The notes below the pieces were generated by a model. The model did no database searches. It was not told the DNA's origin and was given only the letters and a program-made list of their open reading frames with translations. From Ceratopteris richardii (lineage: Eukaryota; Streptophyta; Polypodiopsida; Polypodiales; Pteridaceae), in assembly GCA_020310875.1 (NCBI GenBank), contig CM035437.1:52467027-52531026 (forward strand): DNA of 64,000 nt, written 5' to 3'. Positions 20,526 through 32,500 of the stretch are shown here, in pieces (within the stretch, counting starts at the first letter, position 1; each line of letters starts with the position of its first letter). The position numbers were made by a program, and so were the translations under genes.

Positions 20526-23500
20526 CTAGCGTCTGTCGGCCCTGACAGACCTCTGTTCTATTGGGTGGTCGATATAGTATTGGATGACATTCGCGGCAAG
20601 TTCGTGTTCTCCTATCCTTAAGCCTCTTGCTAGATCAGCTTCCAATGCATCCCAATTGATTGCGCCAGGGACCTCTAGTTGCGGTGTGGTGTAGTACTCA
20701 AAGTACATTGCTTGTTCACAAGCAAAGAGATGGAGCAGGTGTGTTGGCTTCGGTGCGAAGACCTCCGAGTGATACTCCTAGAAACCTGATCTGAACATTT
20801 CTTCGAAGGTCTGTTTGTAACATGCAGGGAGGTATTTGATGCGTGCATGCCAGGCGTAAGCCACACGAATACTGGGGGTGGTGCTCATGTCATACACCAA
20901 ATCATAATTTCCATTAGTAAACCCCAGTAGTTGTACCTGTGGTGCGGCTGCATTTCTAAAAGTTTTCAGGACTACCTGCATCATATCTAAAATCTTAAGC
21001 ATCATTTGAGCTGCCACATCTGGCATGGGCTTCAATCGCGGTATCCAATGTCGAATTGTTCCCATCATGTATGCTACTGACGGTGGTCCCTGTGGTGGCG
21101 CAATGTACGGGTAGTTTAGCCATTCTTTGCATTGCACGTTGTTCTGCACTTTGATATTGAATGCCTTCCAAGACCTGCGGCGTGGAACTGGACCGTAGCA
21201 TGGATTGTATAGGAGATGTAAAGGCGCGTTGTTCCATGTGTGTAGCATTTCTGGATATGTCTCTAGAAGTTTCTGTCGCCAGGTGGGTTGACGAATTTTG
21301 CCTTTTTGCACATTTGCAGGAAGGTCTTCGGGTTGAATATGGGTAGCAAAGGTAGGAATCTTACCCGTGACTCTCTGTATTTCTACATTATAATCATCCA
21401 GAATAATATAATAAGGCTTGTATTGGAGTTCAAATGAGAGGATAAGGCGTCTCGATGATAGGTTCTTGAAGTAAGCAGATTGTAGCACAATTTCCTCGTA
21501 TGACCCTCATGGCCTGATTTTGCACTACTGTGCGCTCTTCGTGAGAGCCGATTTTCTCCACTTGACGTAGCCATGGAGGCCATGGTGCTTTGAATGTGTC
21601 CTGAGCTTCTTCCGTTTGTTGGCCTCCTGGGAAGGGTTGTGGGTCGTATTCTTCTTCAAATGTTTGTTCCACAGCAATTTGTACTACTTCTTCGTCGGTG
21701 GGAGCCTCTGGAGGGGAAGGGGGTCTCTCATATTGTAGTAGACGTGCTTGCAATTCGGTGACCTGTTTCTGGAGATCTTTTAAGGCCTCTGAGTCTGTAA
21801 GAAGTGAAGCCGCGGAGGAGGTGGTTTGAGAGGCTGTTGTTGTTTCTTTTTGGTGTTTCTGCTTCAGTTGACCCAGTTCCTCTGATAGCTGGTCATGTGT
21901 TTCAAGCAACATGGCATAGTCTTCCAATATGATCTTGATATTATCGGGGGTCACTGCTTGAAACTTGGATGGGCTGATGGGTGCCCCAGGTGTGCTTTCA
22001 ATAGCTGCTTCTAGGTTTTCCTGATTTTGTAATTGCAGGCGTCGATTCTCTTCATGAGCGGCAGCAAGATGTCGCTTGAGTAGGGCCATATTTCGTTGAA
22101 GCTTTGAATTGCGTTCCAACTGTGTCCGTAGATGACCTTCTACCACTTGTATTGCTTCCTGATCTGTGTTCTGTAACTGTACCTCCAATATGCTATGAGC
22201 CTCTTGGAGAGTTTGGAATTGTGTGTGGAGGCGAGCGTTTTCCTCTTCTAGTGCAGCAAGGCGGTGTTGTAGTGTTTCTGAGTGCTCTTGCAGGCGTTCA
22301 TTATGTTGCTGGAGCTGATTGTAATCTGTCCTTAAGTTTGATATACAAGCTAGCATGGTGTCCAATGCATTGCCTATAGATGAGGGGGGGGTGTTTACAA
22401 TGGAAGATGCATGGGAAGGGAATTGGGGAAGGGGAAGAGTGAATGATGTGTCTATTGAAGACGTATGTGTGGGTGAAATTGGTGGAGGGAGAATGGGAGG
22501 AGGTGGAAGCGTGGGGGGAGGGGGAGGTGCCGTGGGTGGTGAGATGTCCATACTCTCAGGAGTGGGTGCGAGTGTGGGGTCTACCATATACATTGGAATG
22601 GTAGGTGGTGCGTGTGTGAAAGTGGTGAATAGATGAGAAGTGGGGTGGGGAGCTGAAAATAAAGGGAACGGTTGAGACCTAGGTTGAAAAGTTCTAGCAA
22701 GGAAGTTATGGAGGGATTGGAGAAGTGGAGAGATGGAGGTTGGGGGTTGAGGTCGTAGAGTTGAGGAGGGCATGAAGGGTTGCGTGGTAGCAGGGAAACC
22801 CATGAATATGGATCTAGGGTCAGGATGACCTATGGCTGAGGGCATGGGGGATGGTTGTCCTAGGGCAAGCTCTATGAGCGATTCGGTGGATTGTGTAGTG
22901 ATGGTGGTTGCTTCATAGATTGGGTTATCAGAGGTGGAGAATAGGGTTGAACTAGAGATGGGAGTACGGAAGATGAAGGTTTGTTCGGTGGGTTTAGTGG
23001 TCGAGGTGGTCTCCACGGTTTCTGCTCTAGGAGGCGATGGTGGGGGTGTGGGTGGTAGTGGCTCGGTGGATTCCTCATGGGTGACTGGGTGCTCTTGGCT
23101 AGCAGTTTTTGTTGCTTGGGAGGTTGTCCCGATGGGTTCGGATGTACTAATTGGCCCTTCTGCCGTTGTAATGGGGATCTAGATATTCTTACCTGACCGT
23201 GGTCGTGTCTGGAATCTTTGTGGATCATATTGAACTGGAGACCTCCTAATGGCGGTCCGCACTGCTTCTACTACCCCATATGTTTCTACCATCAATAAGA
23301 GACCTTCACTATATTCTAAGTCAACTCCTGCTTCTTCCAACAGCTGAGTCATGAGTACTCTACTGCTCTGTTTGGTGAGCAGTTGTTGCGATCGCACTCG
23401 TTCCATGATTTGATACAGCCTTCGGAGTTCTACTGTATAGGCTGGGGCTTCAGTGGTCTCCTCTTCATATGCTCCTTCTTCTTCTACGTGTCCTTGTTGT

Positions 23501-24807
23501 TGACCTTGCTGTGCGTCACTCCAATGTACATGGCGGCCGTCTGTAGATTTTCTTCTTCTTTGTGAAGATGTGCCTTGTTCTTCTGCATCTGAATAAAACT
23601 CTACATCAGAGAGTTGTTTACTTTGTAAGAATGCTTCGAAGTCCTGGGGATCCATTCCTTTAGCATCTCCAGTTGTAGCAAATTCAAATTCAGATGGAGC
23701 GGGAGGAGCTGATGGGGTAGCTTGTGTCGTAGTTTCAGATCCAGACCGGGGTATCCTAATGGTAAAGGAAGGTACAGTGGCCTCCCTTCGTGGCGATACT
23801 TCAGGAGTAGTCAGAACTTCCCTTGTCTGGACACAAGGGATGGCACCCCTCATGCGCTTGGATTGATGTGTGGACGTCTTGAGCTTCTTGAACATTTGTA
23901 ATTGTGCCCAAGTTAAGGCACGTTCAATGGGAACATCATATGCTAGGCACCGGTAAATAATGCGTGTGATTGCACAGCAACCGTTCACCACTAATTTCCT
24001 AGAAGACCTTTTATTTGCTTCATACAATTGATCTATAATCCATACAGGCAGCTTAATTGGTAACGCACCTGTCTCCGCTAAGTAGAGAGTGAACCAGATT
24101 CTTTTGTGTGGTTGTGTGAAGCGGTCTTGGCCGGGGAAAGCAAAATGTTGCATGCACATACGGAGAGGGATGGACACGTTTGGTGTGAGTGCTGCCATGT
24201 CTTTAAGCTTCAGTAGTTTCCTATCCTTCATGTTAGTAGGAACAAGAGCATCCTTCTCAGAAGGTACATGTGTGCCATGCATATTCAAAGCAGAGCTCAC
24301 CAACTCCAAGGTAAGTTCAAACCTCTTTAACTCGTTGTTGCCCAGCAAGGAAGGAAGAACAAATGATCCTGGTTTGTCCTTTTCTTCATTAGCTTGTAAT
24401 GTGGAGACCAAATAATAGCATCGGAGGAGATCCGGTTTAGGTAGTGGTGCTTCAAAGTATTCTGCTAGCCCTGCACATTGCCATATGGTCTGGAGATCCT
24501 CTGTGTTCTGTAGAGTCTCAAACTCCTTGGAGAAAAATTGGAATCAAACCCATGATCTGTCATACTCGCACTTAGACTCCCATATATACTTGGCCTCTCC
24601 TAATGGACATGGCATGCCATTGAACCAATGAGAATTGGCATGGATTCTTTCTGTGATCCCTGTGGGTGGATCCGGTACCGGAATCTGCTGAAGGTGTTGC
24701 AACTCCACAGGTCGTTCAGTTGGTGGCACATCCACAGGTAGACTATCCACATCGATTCCTGCAGTAAGTATTCCTACTTGTGAGCTCGGACCTGTCGCTT
24801 CTGCCAT
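20526..24807 (-). pseudogene. aORF, copy B
   Basis: Same layout as the copy A aORF, with ATG at 24807 (MAEATGPSSQVG). The N-terminal region includes a segment MQHFAFPGQDRF and a CCAITRIIYRCLAYDVP stretch (about 23930-24170), also found in copies C and D. Then Pro/Thr-rich linkers, a coiled coil (about 22000-22350) and the C-terminal domain with YAWHARIKYLPACYK (near 20850) and ending RSVRADRR. It is very close to copy A in sequence and far from copies C and D. It is broken. Function unknown. Confidence 0.87.
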
Positions 24808-24828
24808 GTTACTTCTTGCCTCCTGATT

Positions 24829-24850
24829 CTGTGAGAATATAAAAACATGA
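24829..24850 (-). promoter_or_regulatory. Putative splice acceptor before aORF, copy B
   Basis: Minus strand TATATTCTCACAG, as in copies A and D, 21 bp before the aORF ATG at 24807. It supports expression from a spliced RNA; the donor is not identified. Confidence 0.58.
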
Positions 24851-25018
24851 GTTAACATTGTAAAGGACAAGTTAGAACCGTTTTTGTCCCCATTACAACA
24901 TTATCATGAGGTTCGGGAGAGATTAGTAGGTTAATAAGTGCTCGGTGCTTGTGTGTGTCGTTAGGAATTGGTTGGACCTAAGAACTAAGTGGAATGATGT
25001 AGTGTGAGAGTGACGTAG

Positions 25019-25780
25019 TTAGTAGGTGGGCATGGATTTACAAATGGGGTCCGGGGGTTTATTACAAGTTTTAGGTTGCCAAATGCAGTGGATGGGCTTT
25101 GATCTTGATTTTGTGGAGACTCTGAAGAGTTTGATAGGGGTATCTGCTTGAAGATGAGGCTTTTTAGGGACCCATTTACCAGTGGTTCTACTTGTGCTCA
25201 TGGAAGAATATGTGTCCGTGCGTGATGTGTAAGACTAGGCCTCAGATGTTCGAGTGAGTGAAACATGTTGTACCGGTTGTGGCCTTGGTGTAGCTATTTG
25301 AGCCCGCAAGCAAGCCTTAGGCACCCAGATTTGTCGTGATTGTGGGCTGGCCTTCATTGACTTCTTGGGTTCCCAAATAGACTTCACTTTCGCAGAAGGA
25401 TTAATGGACTTCTTATTAGCATCGTGTTGTTGACTACTAATAAGAGGTTTTGGCCGTGGGGTCGGCCTGGTCTGAACAGGGTATTCGCCTTTTCGCCTCC
25501 ATACTTGTTTCCATGGCTGAAACAATCTACTTTGCTCCTTTTTTTGGCATCCAGTATCGGTGGTGTTCTGCTTCTTCTGTATTTGATCTGCCATTGGTTG
25601 TTGCAACCTTCTCGTCTTTGGAAAAGAAGGGAGTTTCGTCCTTTCCCTGACTCCGTTGTTGAGACAAGCCTCTTTCTGCATCATACAGTTTTGGACAAAA
25701 ATAGCATTGTCAACTTCATGTGCGCCCCTGGAAGGACCAGGAGTTTGGAGTGCCTCATTTTCCAATTCAACTGTAATTCG
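25019..25780 (-). pseudogene. Basic pol tail with W-x-P-K motifs, copy B
   Basis: Minus-strand tail after the second retropepsin-like domain. It is Lys/Gln/Arg-rich, with IWxPKK and IWVPKAC near 25300-25380, KWVPKKP near 25160 and IWQPKTCNKPPDP near 25050, as in copies A and D. Confidence 0.75.
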
Positions 25781-25799
25781 GCTATGATCTACCCATACC

Positions 25800-26190
25800 T
25801 GAAGAAGTCCACTTCTTAGGTTGAGGTTGACTGCATGATCATAGATCCAGTCCTGACCCAAGACAAGAGGCTCAGTGAGGTCCTCATCTTGACACACTAG
25901 TACTTTGACTGTCATCACTTCGTCTTGAATGGAGATGGGAAGATCCACCTCGCCCATGCAAGGGGTTTCCACACCTCCCAATCCTATGAGATATGCTTCA
26001 ATAGGATTGACAGTTAATTTCAACTCTTGACAGTAAGACAATTTAACAGCACTAGTGGCTGCACCTGAGTCAATCAAGGCTCTTACAGTCCTTGCACCCT
26101 TTCCTTGTCCTATATCTAAGGTTATAAAAGGACGTCGATCAATTATCCTATGGGAGCGGATACCTGAAACTTCACACATAGCCATGTGAT
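25800..26190 (-). pseudogene. Second retropepsin-like domain, copy B
   Basis: ALIDSGAAT has its Asp codon at 26071-26069, then GLGGVETPCMG and LVLGQDWIYDH near 25850. It lies directly after the Lys/Glu-rich end of integrase. It is almost identical to that of copy A and clearly different from the first protease of the same copy at 36760-37070. Confidence 0.82.
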
Positions 26191-26349
26191 ATCCTTGATC
26201 TGCATCGGCATCTGGCCTAGGTTGCTCTCTACCCTGCCTCCTCAACTTCATTCTCCGGATGCGCTCTAAAGCTTCTGCTTGAGCTTCTTCTCGAATTCGC
26301 TTTTCTTCTTCTTTGCGTTTCTTAGCAGTATTGAGTCGACTTAGCATTT

Positions 26350-27800
26350 CCTCTGTGAGAGGTTCCTGATACAACTTGACCCTGCATCCGCTTATGTAGC
26401 TTGGGAGAACATCGCCTTCTAATGTGGCTAGTTGTACTGTTCCACTTGTTGAGATTCTATTAATGATCATGGGTCCGTAGCCTCGTTTCTCTAGTTTCCT
26501 CGCATGTTGTTTCAAAGTGTAGACTAGTACAAGGTCGCCTGCCTTCAAACCTTTATCCTTAACGTGGGCATCAAAGTAGGCCTTCTGTCGTTTCTTAGCT
26601 GCATATATCCCTACAGCCGCCCTCAGTCTTGTTTCTCCTAATCGTTCAAGGTCAAAAAGTCTAGAGGAGAGTTCATGACCTGTCCATTCATGTTCTTGTG
26701 CTACTTTCAATGTAGGTATTAAGAAGTCCAATGGTAGCACAGCATTTTGGCCAAATACCATCTGAAAGGGGGTGGCTTGGAGTACCGTTTTGTAGGCGAC
26801 TCGGTATGCCCAAACAGCATGGTGTAGCTGTTTGTCCCAATCAGAGCGTTTATTGTTCACTAATTTTGTCAGTACATTGCATAGGATCTTATTGGTGCTC
26901 TCAGCCTGGCCATTTGCTTGAGGGTGGTAGGGGGCAGACTTCTTGTGAATTACCAAGAATTCTTGGAGTAGATTTTCAATAACTTCATTCAAGAAGTGAG
27001 TGCCTCTATCACTGACTAGCTCTATAGGTAACCCGTATCTTGTGAATACATTCTCAAACAAGAATTTAGCAGTTGTTTGAGCATCGTTCTTCGTTGTGGC
27101 TTTTTACCTCTACCCACTTTATTAGATAGTCTGTCGCAACAATGATATATTCTGCATGGGAACCCTTAGCTGGGGGATTAATAGGACCTACGAAGTCTAT
27201 TCCCCACTTAGAGAATGCACGTCCACCCATCATAGGTTTCAGTGGCATCTCATATTTTCGTATAGGATACTGAGTTCTCTGACAGACATCACATCGTCTC
27301 ACATAGGTATGTGCATCCATGTGAAGGGTCGGCCACCAGAAGCCTGCAAATAGTATTGCTTTGATCACCTGATCTGGTCCAAAGTGTCCTCCTGCTACAC
27401 CTTGGTGAGCAGTTTCCAAGATCTTGAGATATTCACTCTCATGGACACATAGTCTCAGGTAACCATCTTTACCACGCTTGTATAGATTATCACCAATGAG
27501 TGAGTAATCTTGGGCTTTTTGTTCTAAACTCCTTTTCCTAGCCAGAGTCATGTCTGGAGGGGATGTTTTCGTCCTCAGGAAGGATACTAGTGGTTCACTC
27601 CAATCTGGCACAATGGACACTTGATAAAGAGTGGCATGTTCCACAGGTGGTTTAGTGCAACAGATTGGGCATTCCTTGCACAACTTTTGGACATCAGCTT
27701 CCATAGTCGGCCAATGCACTCCGAGTCTCTTTAGTGTCTGTAGGGTCCGTTGTTTTGAGTAGTGTTGCTCTAATGCACCTACATGTGCTAATTGCAACCA
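26350..27800 (-). pseudogene. Integrase with two HHCC modules, copy B
   Basis: On the minus strand the extra HHCC module (AHVGALEQH ... CKECPIC) lies at about 27790-27655. The second (HQGVAGGH ... CDVCQ) lies at about 27415-27280. The catalytic core (WGIDFVGP, LVSDRGTHF, ANGQAEST) then runs to about 26880 and the GPY/F-like part lies near 26470. Spacing of the zinc ligands matches copies A and D. It is broken. Confidence 0.92.
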
Positions 27801-28039
27801 TTTAGCGTACTCATCCTCTTCCACACAACAAGCCAAGATCCCTTGATCTGTGTGTTTGTACATACTTCCTGCCATGATGTGATACTTTTGGGCTTTTACT
27901 ACCTCTCTTTTTTCTGTGTGTTTATTACTGGATGGTTAGGCCCGTATGTCAATACTGGCACTAATGGCTTAGCCCACTGTGGCACCACTTCCAAATTAAA
28001 CAAGTAAGCATCAGGAAGGTCATCTGACACTCCTTGTGG

Positions 28040-28252
28040 AGCTTCTCCAGATGTGAGCCTAGAGAGATGATCTGCTCTCAAATGAGTCTTGCCTTTTCTC
28101 ACCACTACCTCAAAGTCGTATTCCATTAGTAAGAGAAACCATCTTACTAACCTACCTGTATTGCATGGCTTGTTCACGAGATATAGCAGTGCCTGATGGT
28201 CAGTAAAAAATTTAATTTTATTTGCAAGCAAGTAATGTCTAAACTTTTTAAC
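28040..28252 (-). pseudogene. RNase H, distal part, copy B
   Basis: FFTDHQALLYLVNK, then MEYDFEVVVRKGKTHLRADHLSRL, on the minus strand. It continues the RNase H whose first part is at 34717 to about 34900. The copia element G separates the two, with the duplicated target TTAAC at both edges. Confidence 0.92.
28248..28252. other. Target-site duplication of copia G (left)
   Basis: TTAAC directly before TGTTGGAG at 28253, repeated at 34712-34716 directly after the right LTR. Confidence 0.95.
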
Positions 28253-29276
28253 TGTTGGAGCAAACCAATCACAAATTGGTAATTATACAGATCTTGGAGA
28301 ATGCTTATGGTCAGAATGAAGCAAAGAAAGACACTTGTAAAGTGAAGAAGAATTCAGAATGATGTCTTGTACACATATGTACATATAAGTGAAGAATTTT
28401 GTAAGCTAAGTATAGTTAAACCCTTAGGATGATAAGGAGTAGAGTCATAGACGCGAGATGAGTTTGAAGTCGTGTATATATAAGATAATTATGACAAGAA
28501 ATGTATGAGAGAAAGTAAGAGAGTCATTTTGTAGATGACAATTTCCAGGAAGATGTGTAGAGAGTTTTTTCTCAGAAAATAGCGACGGGTTTTTCTCTGA
28601 GTGCTCTCTGTCTGATCATGTGGATCAGAAATCCTTTTGTACACATCTAATTGAGAAGCTAATTGAGCTATGTCTAGAGTTTCAGAATCTAATTCCTCTC
28701 CTACTGTGAGAATGATCATTAGGAACATTCATATGTAGAATGTGAGAACTGAAGTCTGAAAGTAGCGCACTTTTCCGTCTCAGTATTTTGATCAGATCTG
28801 AGTGTATACTGTAAAGTTTTTGATGAGTGAGCACTTAAAATTTAAGTTAGAAGATAAGGAAGCTATGGCTAAAAGCATTTAGCAAAACGGGCTTCAGATT
28901 GGGAGAAATCAAGTTAAGAAGTTGGCTATGTCGAAGGCGCAACTTCTGAGAGACATTTTCTGACATGTAATTGATCTTAATGATCAAATTAAACTTTTGG
29001 TGATTAGTTTTGAGAACTAATGACTAGTATGATTGCGCAAAGGTATTTCTAATACTTGTGCATCATTTACTTGAAGAAATTTGAAGATTTATGCAGGTAA
29101 AGAAGTTGATATCTGAAGCAGACTTTCTGAAGTTAACACTTCTTCACTCAGAGAAGTGTTGCTTGAAGTTTTGGTAAAGAAGAACATTGTTTGTGTAAAG
29201 TTTGGTTTATAACTGACATAGAAGTGTTCTTAAGTCAGTATAGATCAAACCTTTGGAGATTAAGAGGTCTCCAACA
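28253..29276 (+). repeat. 5' LTR of copia G (1024 bp)
   Basis: TGTTGGAG...CTCCAACA. A TATATATAA at 28475-28483 is the likely core promoter. It carries a short open stretch (28489-28728, minus) that also exists unchanged in the other LTR simply because the LTRs are nearly identical; there is no sign that it is a gene. Confidence 0.97.
28475..28483 (+). promoter_or_regulatory. LTR TATA box, copia G
   Basis: TATATATAA in the 5' LTR, repeated at 33910-33918 in the 3' LTR. It is the only strong TATA motif in the LTR and lies about 220 bp from its start. Confidence 0.6.
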
Positions 29277-29277
29277 G

Positions 29278-29289
29278 TGGTATCAGAGC
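29278..29289 (+). other. PBS for initiator tRNA-Met, copia G
   Basis: TGGTATCAGAGC one base after the 5' LTR, complementary to the 3' end of initiator tRNA-Met. Confidence 0.95.
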
Positions 29290-29506
29290 TAAAGGTGAAG
29301 TACAAGAGAAGAAAAGATAATTGAAGTTCCGACTGGTGCAGATATTGATGATCTTCCAAATCAAAGGAGGACAAGGACAAATTATTGAAGATAACTTGCA
29401 GAAGTTCATAGTACAAGTTTGAAAGAATCAAGAAGGATAAAAGCTTATATCAAAGGTACACTTTCTCCTCATAAACCATAGTAATTGCAGATACAGAAAG
29501 TCAAGG

Positions 29507-32500
29507 ATGGGAGAAAGCTTGCAGATTGATAAGCTAGATAGGGAGAACTATCCAGCATGGTCCATGAGGATGGAAGCACACCTCATGAGCAAAGACCTTA
29601 TAGCATTTATTACAGGAGATGAAGAAAAAGCTGAATTTGCAGATCCTAGTATTCCTACTAGGGAAGAGCTTGCAATGTTGAAGACTTGGATGAGAAAGGA
29701 TGCTCAAGCAAGGAGTATCATCTACATGGCTGTAAATGATTACCTTCTACCTCACATCAGAGGTTTGGAAAGTGCTACAGATGTTTGGAATGCCTTGGAA
29801 GAGCATTTCCAAAATACAACTAAGTCAAGGAAGTCCTCACTATGGGCTGAGTTCACAACCTTCAAGAAGAAGAGCTCACAATCAATTTCAGATTATGTGG
29901 CAAGGATGAAGGATATTGCAGATAGCTTGGGAGCAGTGGATGAAGATATTGAAGAAGAAAAGTTGTTAAGACAAATACTTACAGGTCTGAGAGGAGATGA
30001 GAAGTGGAAGCCTTTTATATTGTCCATAGAATTGTCACTTGATCACTTTACTCCTGATCTTAATCAATTGCTAGGACACATGCTAACCTTTGAGCAGGAT
30101 CTTAAAGGAGACAATGATAGAAGTACAAGTCAAGCTATGTACTCCAAGGACAAGAAAAAGAATGGCAAAGGAAAGCAATCAAATGATGATGAAGGGAATT
30201 CAAATCAAGCTAACTTCACAAAAGGGAAGACAAATTTCAGAGGTAAAGGAAGAGGAGGTAAGAATAAAGATAATGCTAAAGCTTGTTGGATTTGTGGCAG
30301 AACAAATCATTTGGCAAATGATTGTTGGTATAACAATCAAAATGGTGGAACCAATAATCAGAATTATAGTCAAAGAAGTAGAGGAGGCAGAAACCAAAGA
30401 GGCAATTTCAGAGGAAGAGGAGGTAGGACATCATATGGTAGAGGAGGTGGAAGAAACTTCCAATCTCAGTCCTACAACAACAATTATTACAATTATGCAT
30501 CAGATCAGAAGGATGACATGACTCTTATCTTGAATGCAACTCATGAATCAATGGGAGAAGATCAAAGAGTGTTTTATATTGACTCAGGGTGCAGCAACCA
30601 TCTGAGTGGGAATCTATCTTTGATGACTGATATGGAAGCAAGGGTGAATGGACATACAGTTCAAACAGGTGATAATACCAAACATAAAGTGGAGAGCATT
30701 GGATCAGTGAAGACAAAGAGTGGAAGTACACTTCTGAGCAAGGTACTTTATGTTCCTACTATTCCTAAAAATTTGATAAGTGTAGGGCAAATTGTGGAGA
30801 AAGGATATGAGGTAAGATTCACAAATGATGGTGTCTTTGTACAAGATCCAAATCAGGGATATAGAAACATAATTGCAGGGAAAAAGGAAGGAAGATTGTT
30901 CACTCTCAAAGTCCAAGGTAATGTGGGACATGCATTATTTACCTATGGAAGTCAAAAGGTATCTGAATTAGACCTATGGCATAAAAGGCTAGGTCATTTC
31001 AATGAGAGAGCTATAAAGGAAATGTCAAAGAGTCAGGTGGTACTTGGATTGCCAAATATTGAAGGGCAACATATGGTGTACAAGTGTGAAGCTTGTCAAT
31101 TAGGTAAAGCACATAAGAGTTCTTATAACAAATCAGGGTACAAGTATACAAATATGCTTGAATTGGTTCATACAGATGTATGGGGACCCTCAAGGGACTA
31201 TAGCATAAATGGATCCAGATATTATGTGTTGTTTGTTGATGATGCAACCAGGTGGATTACTTCGTATGTAATCAAGGATAAATCAGAAGTTTTCAAGACA
31301 TTCAAACATTTTCATGTCTATGCAGAAAGGATCACAGGGCAAAAGCTCAAGAGGTTAAGATCAGATGGAGGGGGAGAGTATTTCTCTAAAGAGTTTGATG
31401 ATTATTTGTGGAATGCAGGTATCAAAAGAGAAGTAACTTGCAGGTACTCCCCTCAACAGAATGGAGTAGCAGAAAGGAGGAATAGGACTCTTGTAGAGTT
31501 TGCAAGAGCCATGATGAAGGAAAAGAATTGTCCAAATTACTTATGGGCAGAAGCCATTAACACTGCAACATACCTTGTGAATAGGTTGCCTTGCAAAGCT
31601 TTGGATGGAGGAACCCCTTATGAAGCATGGTGGGGTAAGAAGCCTAGTCTTGATCATTGTAAAGTATTTGGATGTATTGCATATGCTTATGTTCCTTCAC
31701 AATTAAGACATAAGCTAGAACCAAAAGCAGAGAAGTATGTGTTTATTGGATATGATGATAGACAGATGGGTTACAGGTTGTGGAGTCCATCCACAAAGCA
31801 ATTTCTTGTTACTAAAGATGTAACATTTGATGAGCAAAACACATGGTATACAGGATCAACAAATGATTTTGCAGGTGTTGAAGAAATACAAAGGAAAGGA
31901 AAAGCAAAGGTAAAAGTATGTGAAGAAATTGTTGATGAAGTTGACTCTAGATGTAGAGTGCAGGATCATGTAGAAGAAGGGCCAAGATTTGATCCAGAAT
32001 CAAATGAGGCTGAAACTTCAAGAAGTGCAGAAATTAGAAGATCTACAAGGGAAAGGAAAGAACCTATAAGGTATAGTTATGATACATCTTTCCTAGCAAC
32101 AAAAGATTATGCATACATTGTGAAAACAGAAGAAGATCCAACCACTTATGAAGAAGCCAAAGGTAAACAGAATTGGGAGAAGGCAATGCAGGAAGAGTAT
32201 GATGCTCTACTTGAAAATGAAACTTGGGAACTAGTACCAAGACCAAAGAATCAGAAAGTCATTGGATGCAAGTGGGTATATAAAACAAAGAGGTTTGCAG
32301 ATGGTAAGGTGTCTAGATATAAGGCTAGACTTGTGGTCAAAGGTTATGCCCAAACTTATGGGGTAGATTATGATGAAACTTTTAGTCCTGTTGCTAAGAT
32401 GTCTACAATTAGGACATTGATTGCTATTGCTGCTTGCAAGGGATGGAAATTATCACAATTGGATGTGAAAAATGCATTTCTAAATGGATACATTGCAGAT

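Noticed and set aside
28489-28728. Conserved small gene repeated at 33924-34163
   Set aside because: Identity is explained by both copies lying in the two LTRs of one young copia element.
30090-30521. Second gene overlapping copia gag in another frame
   Set aside because: A Lys/Glu-rich frame shadow of the Asn/Gly-rich gag region; no start context or homologous motif.
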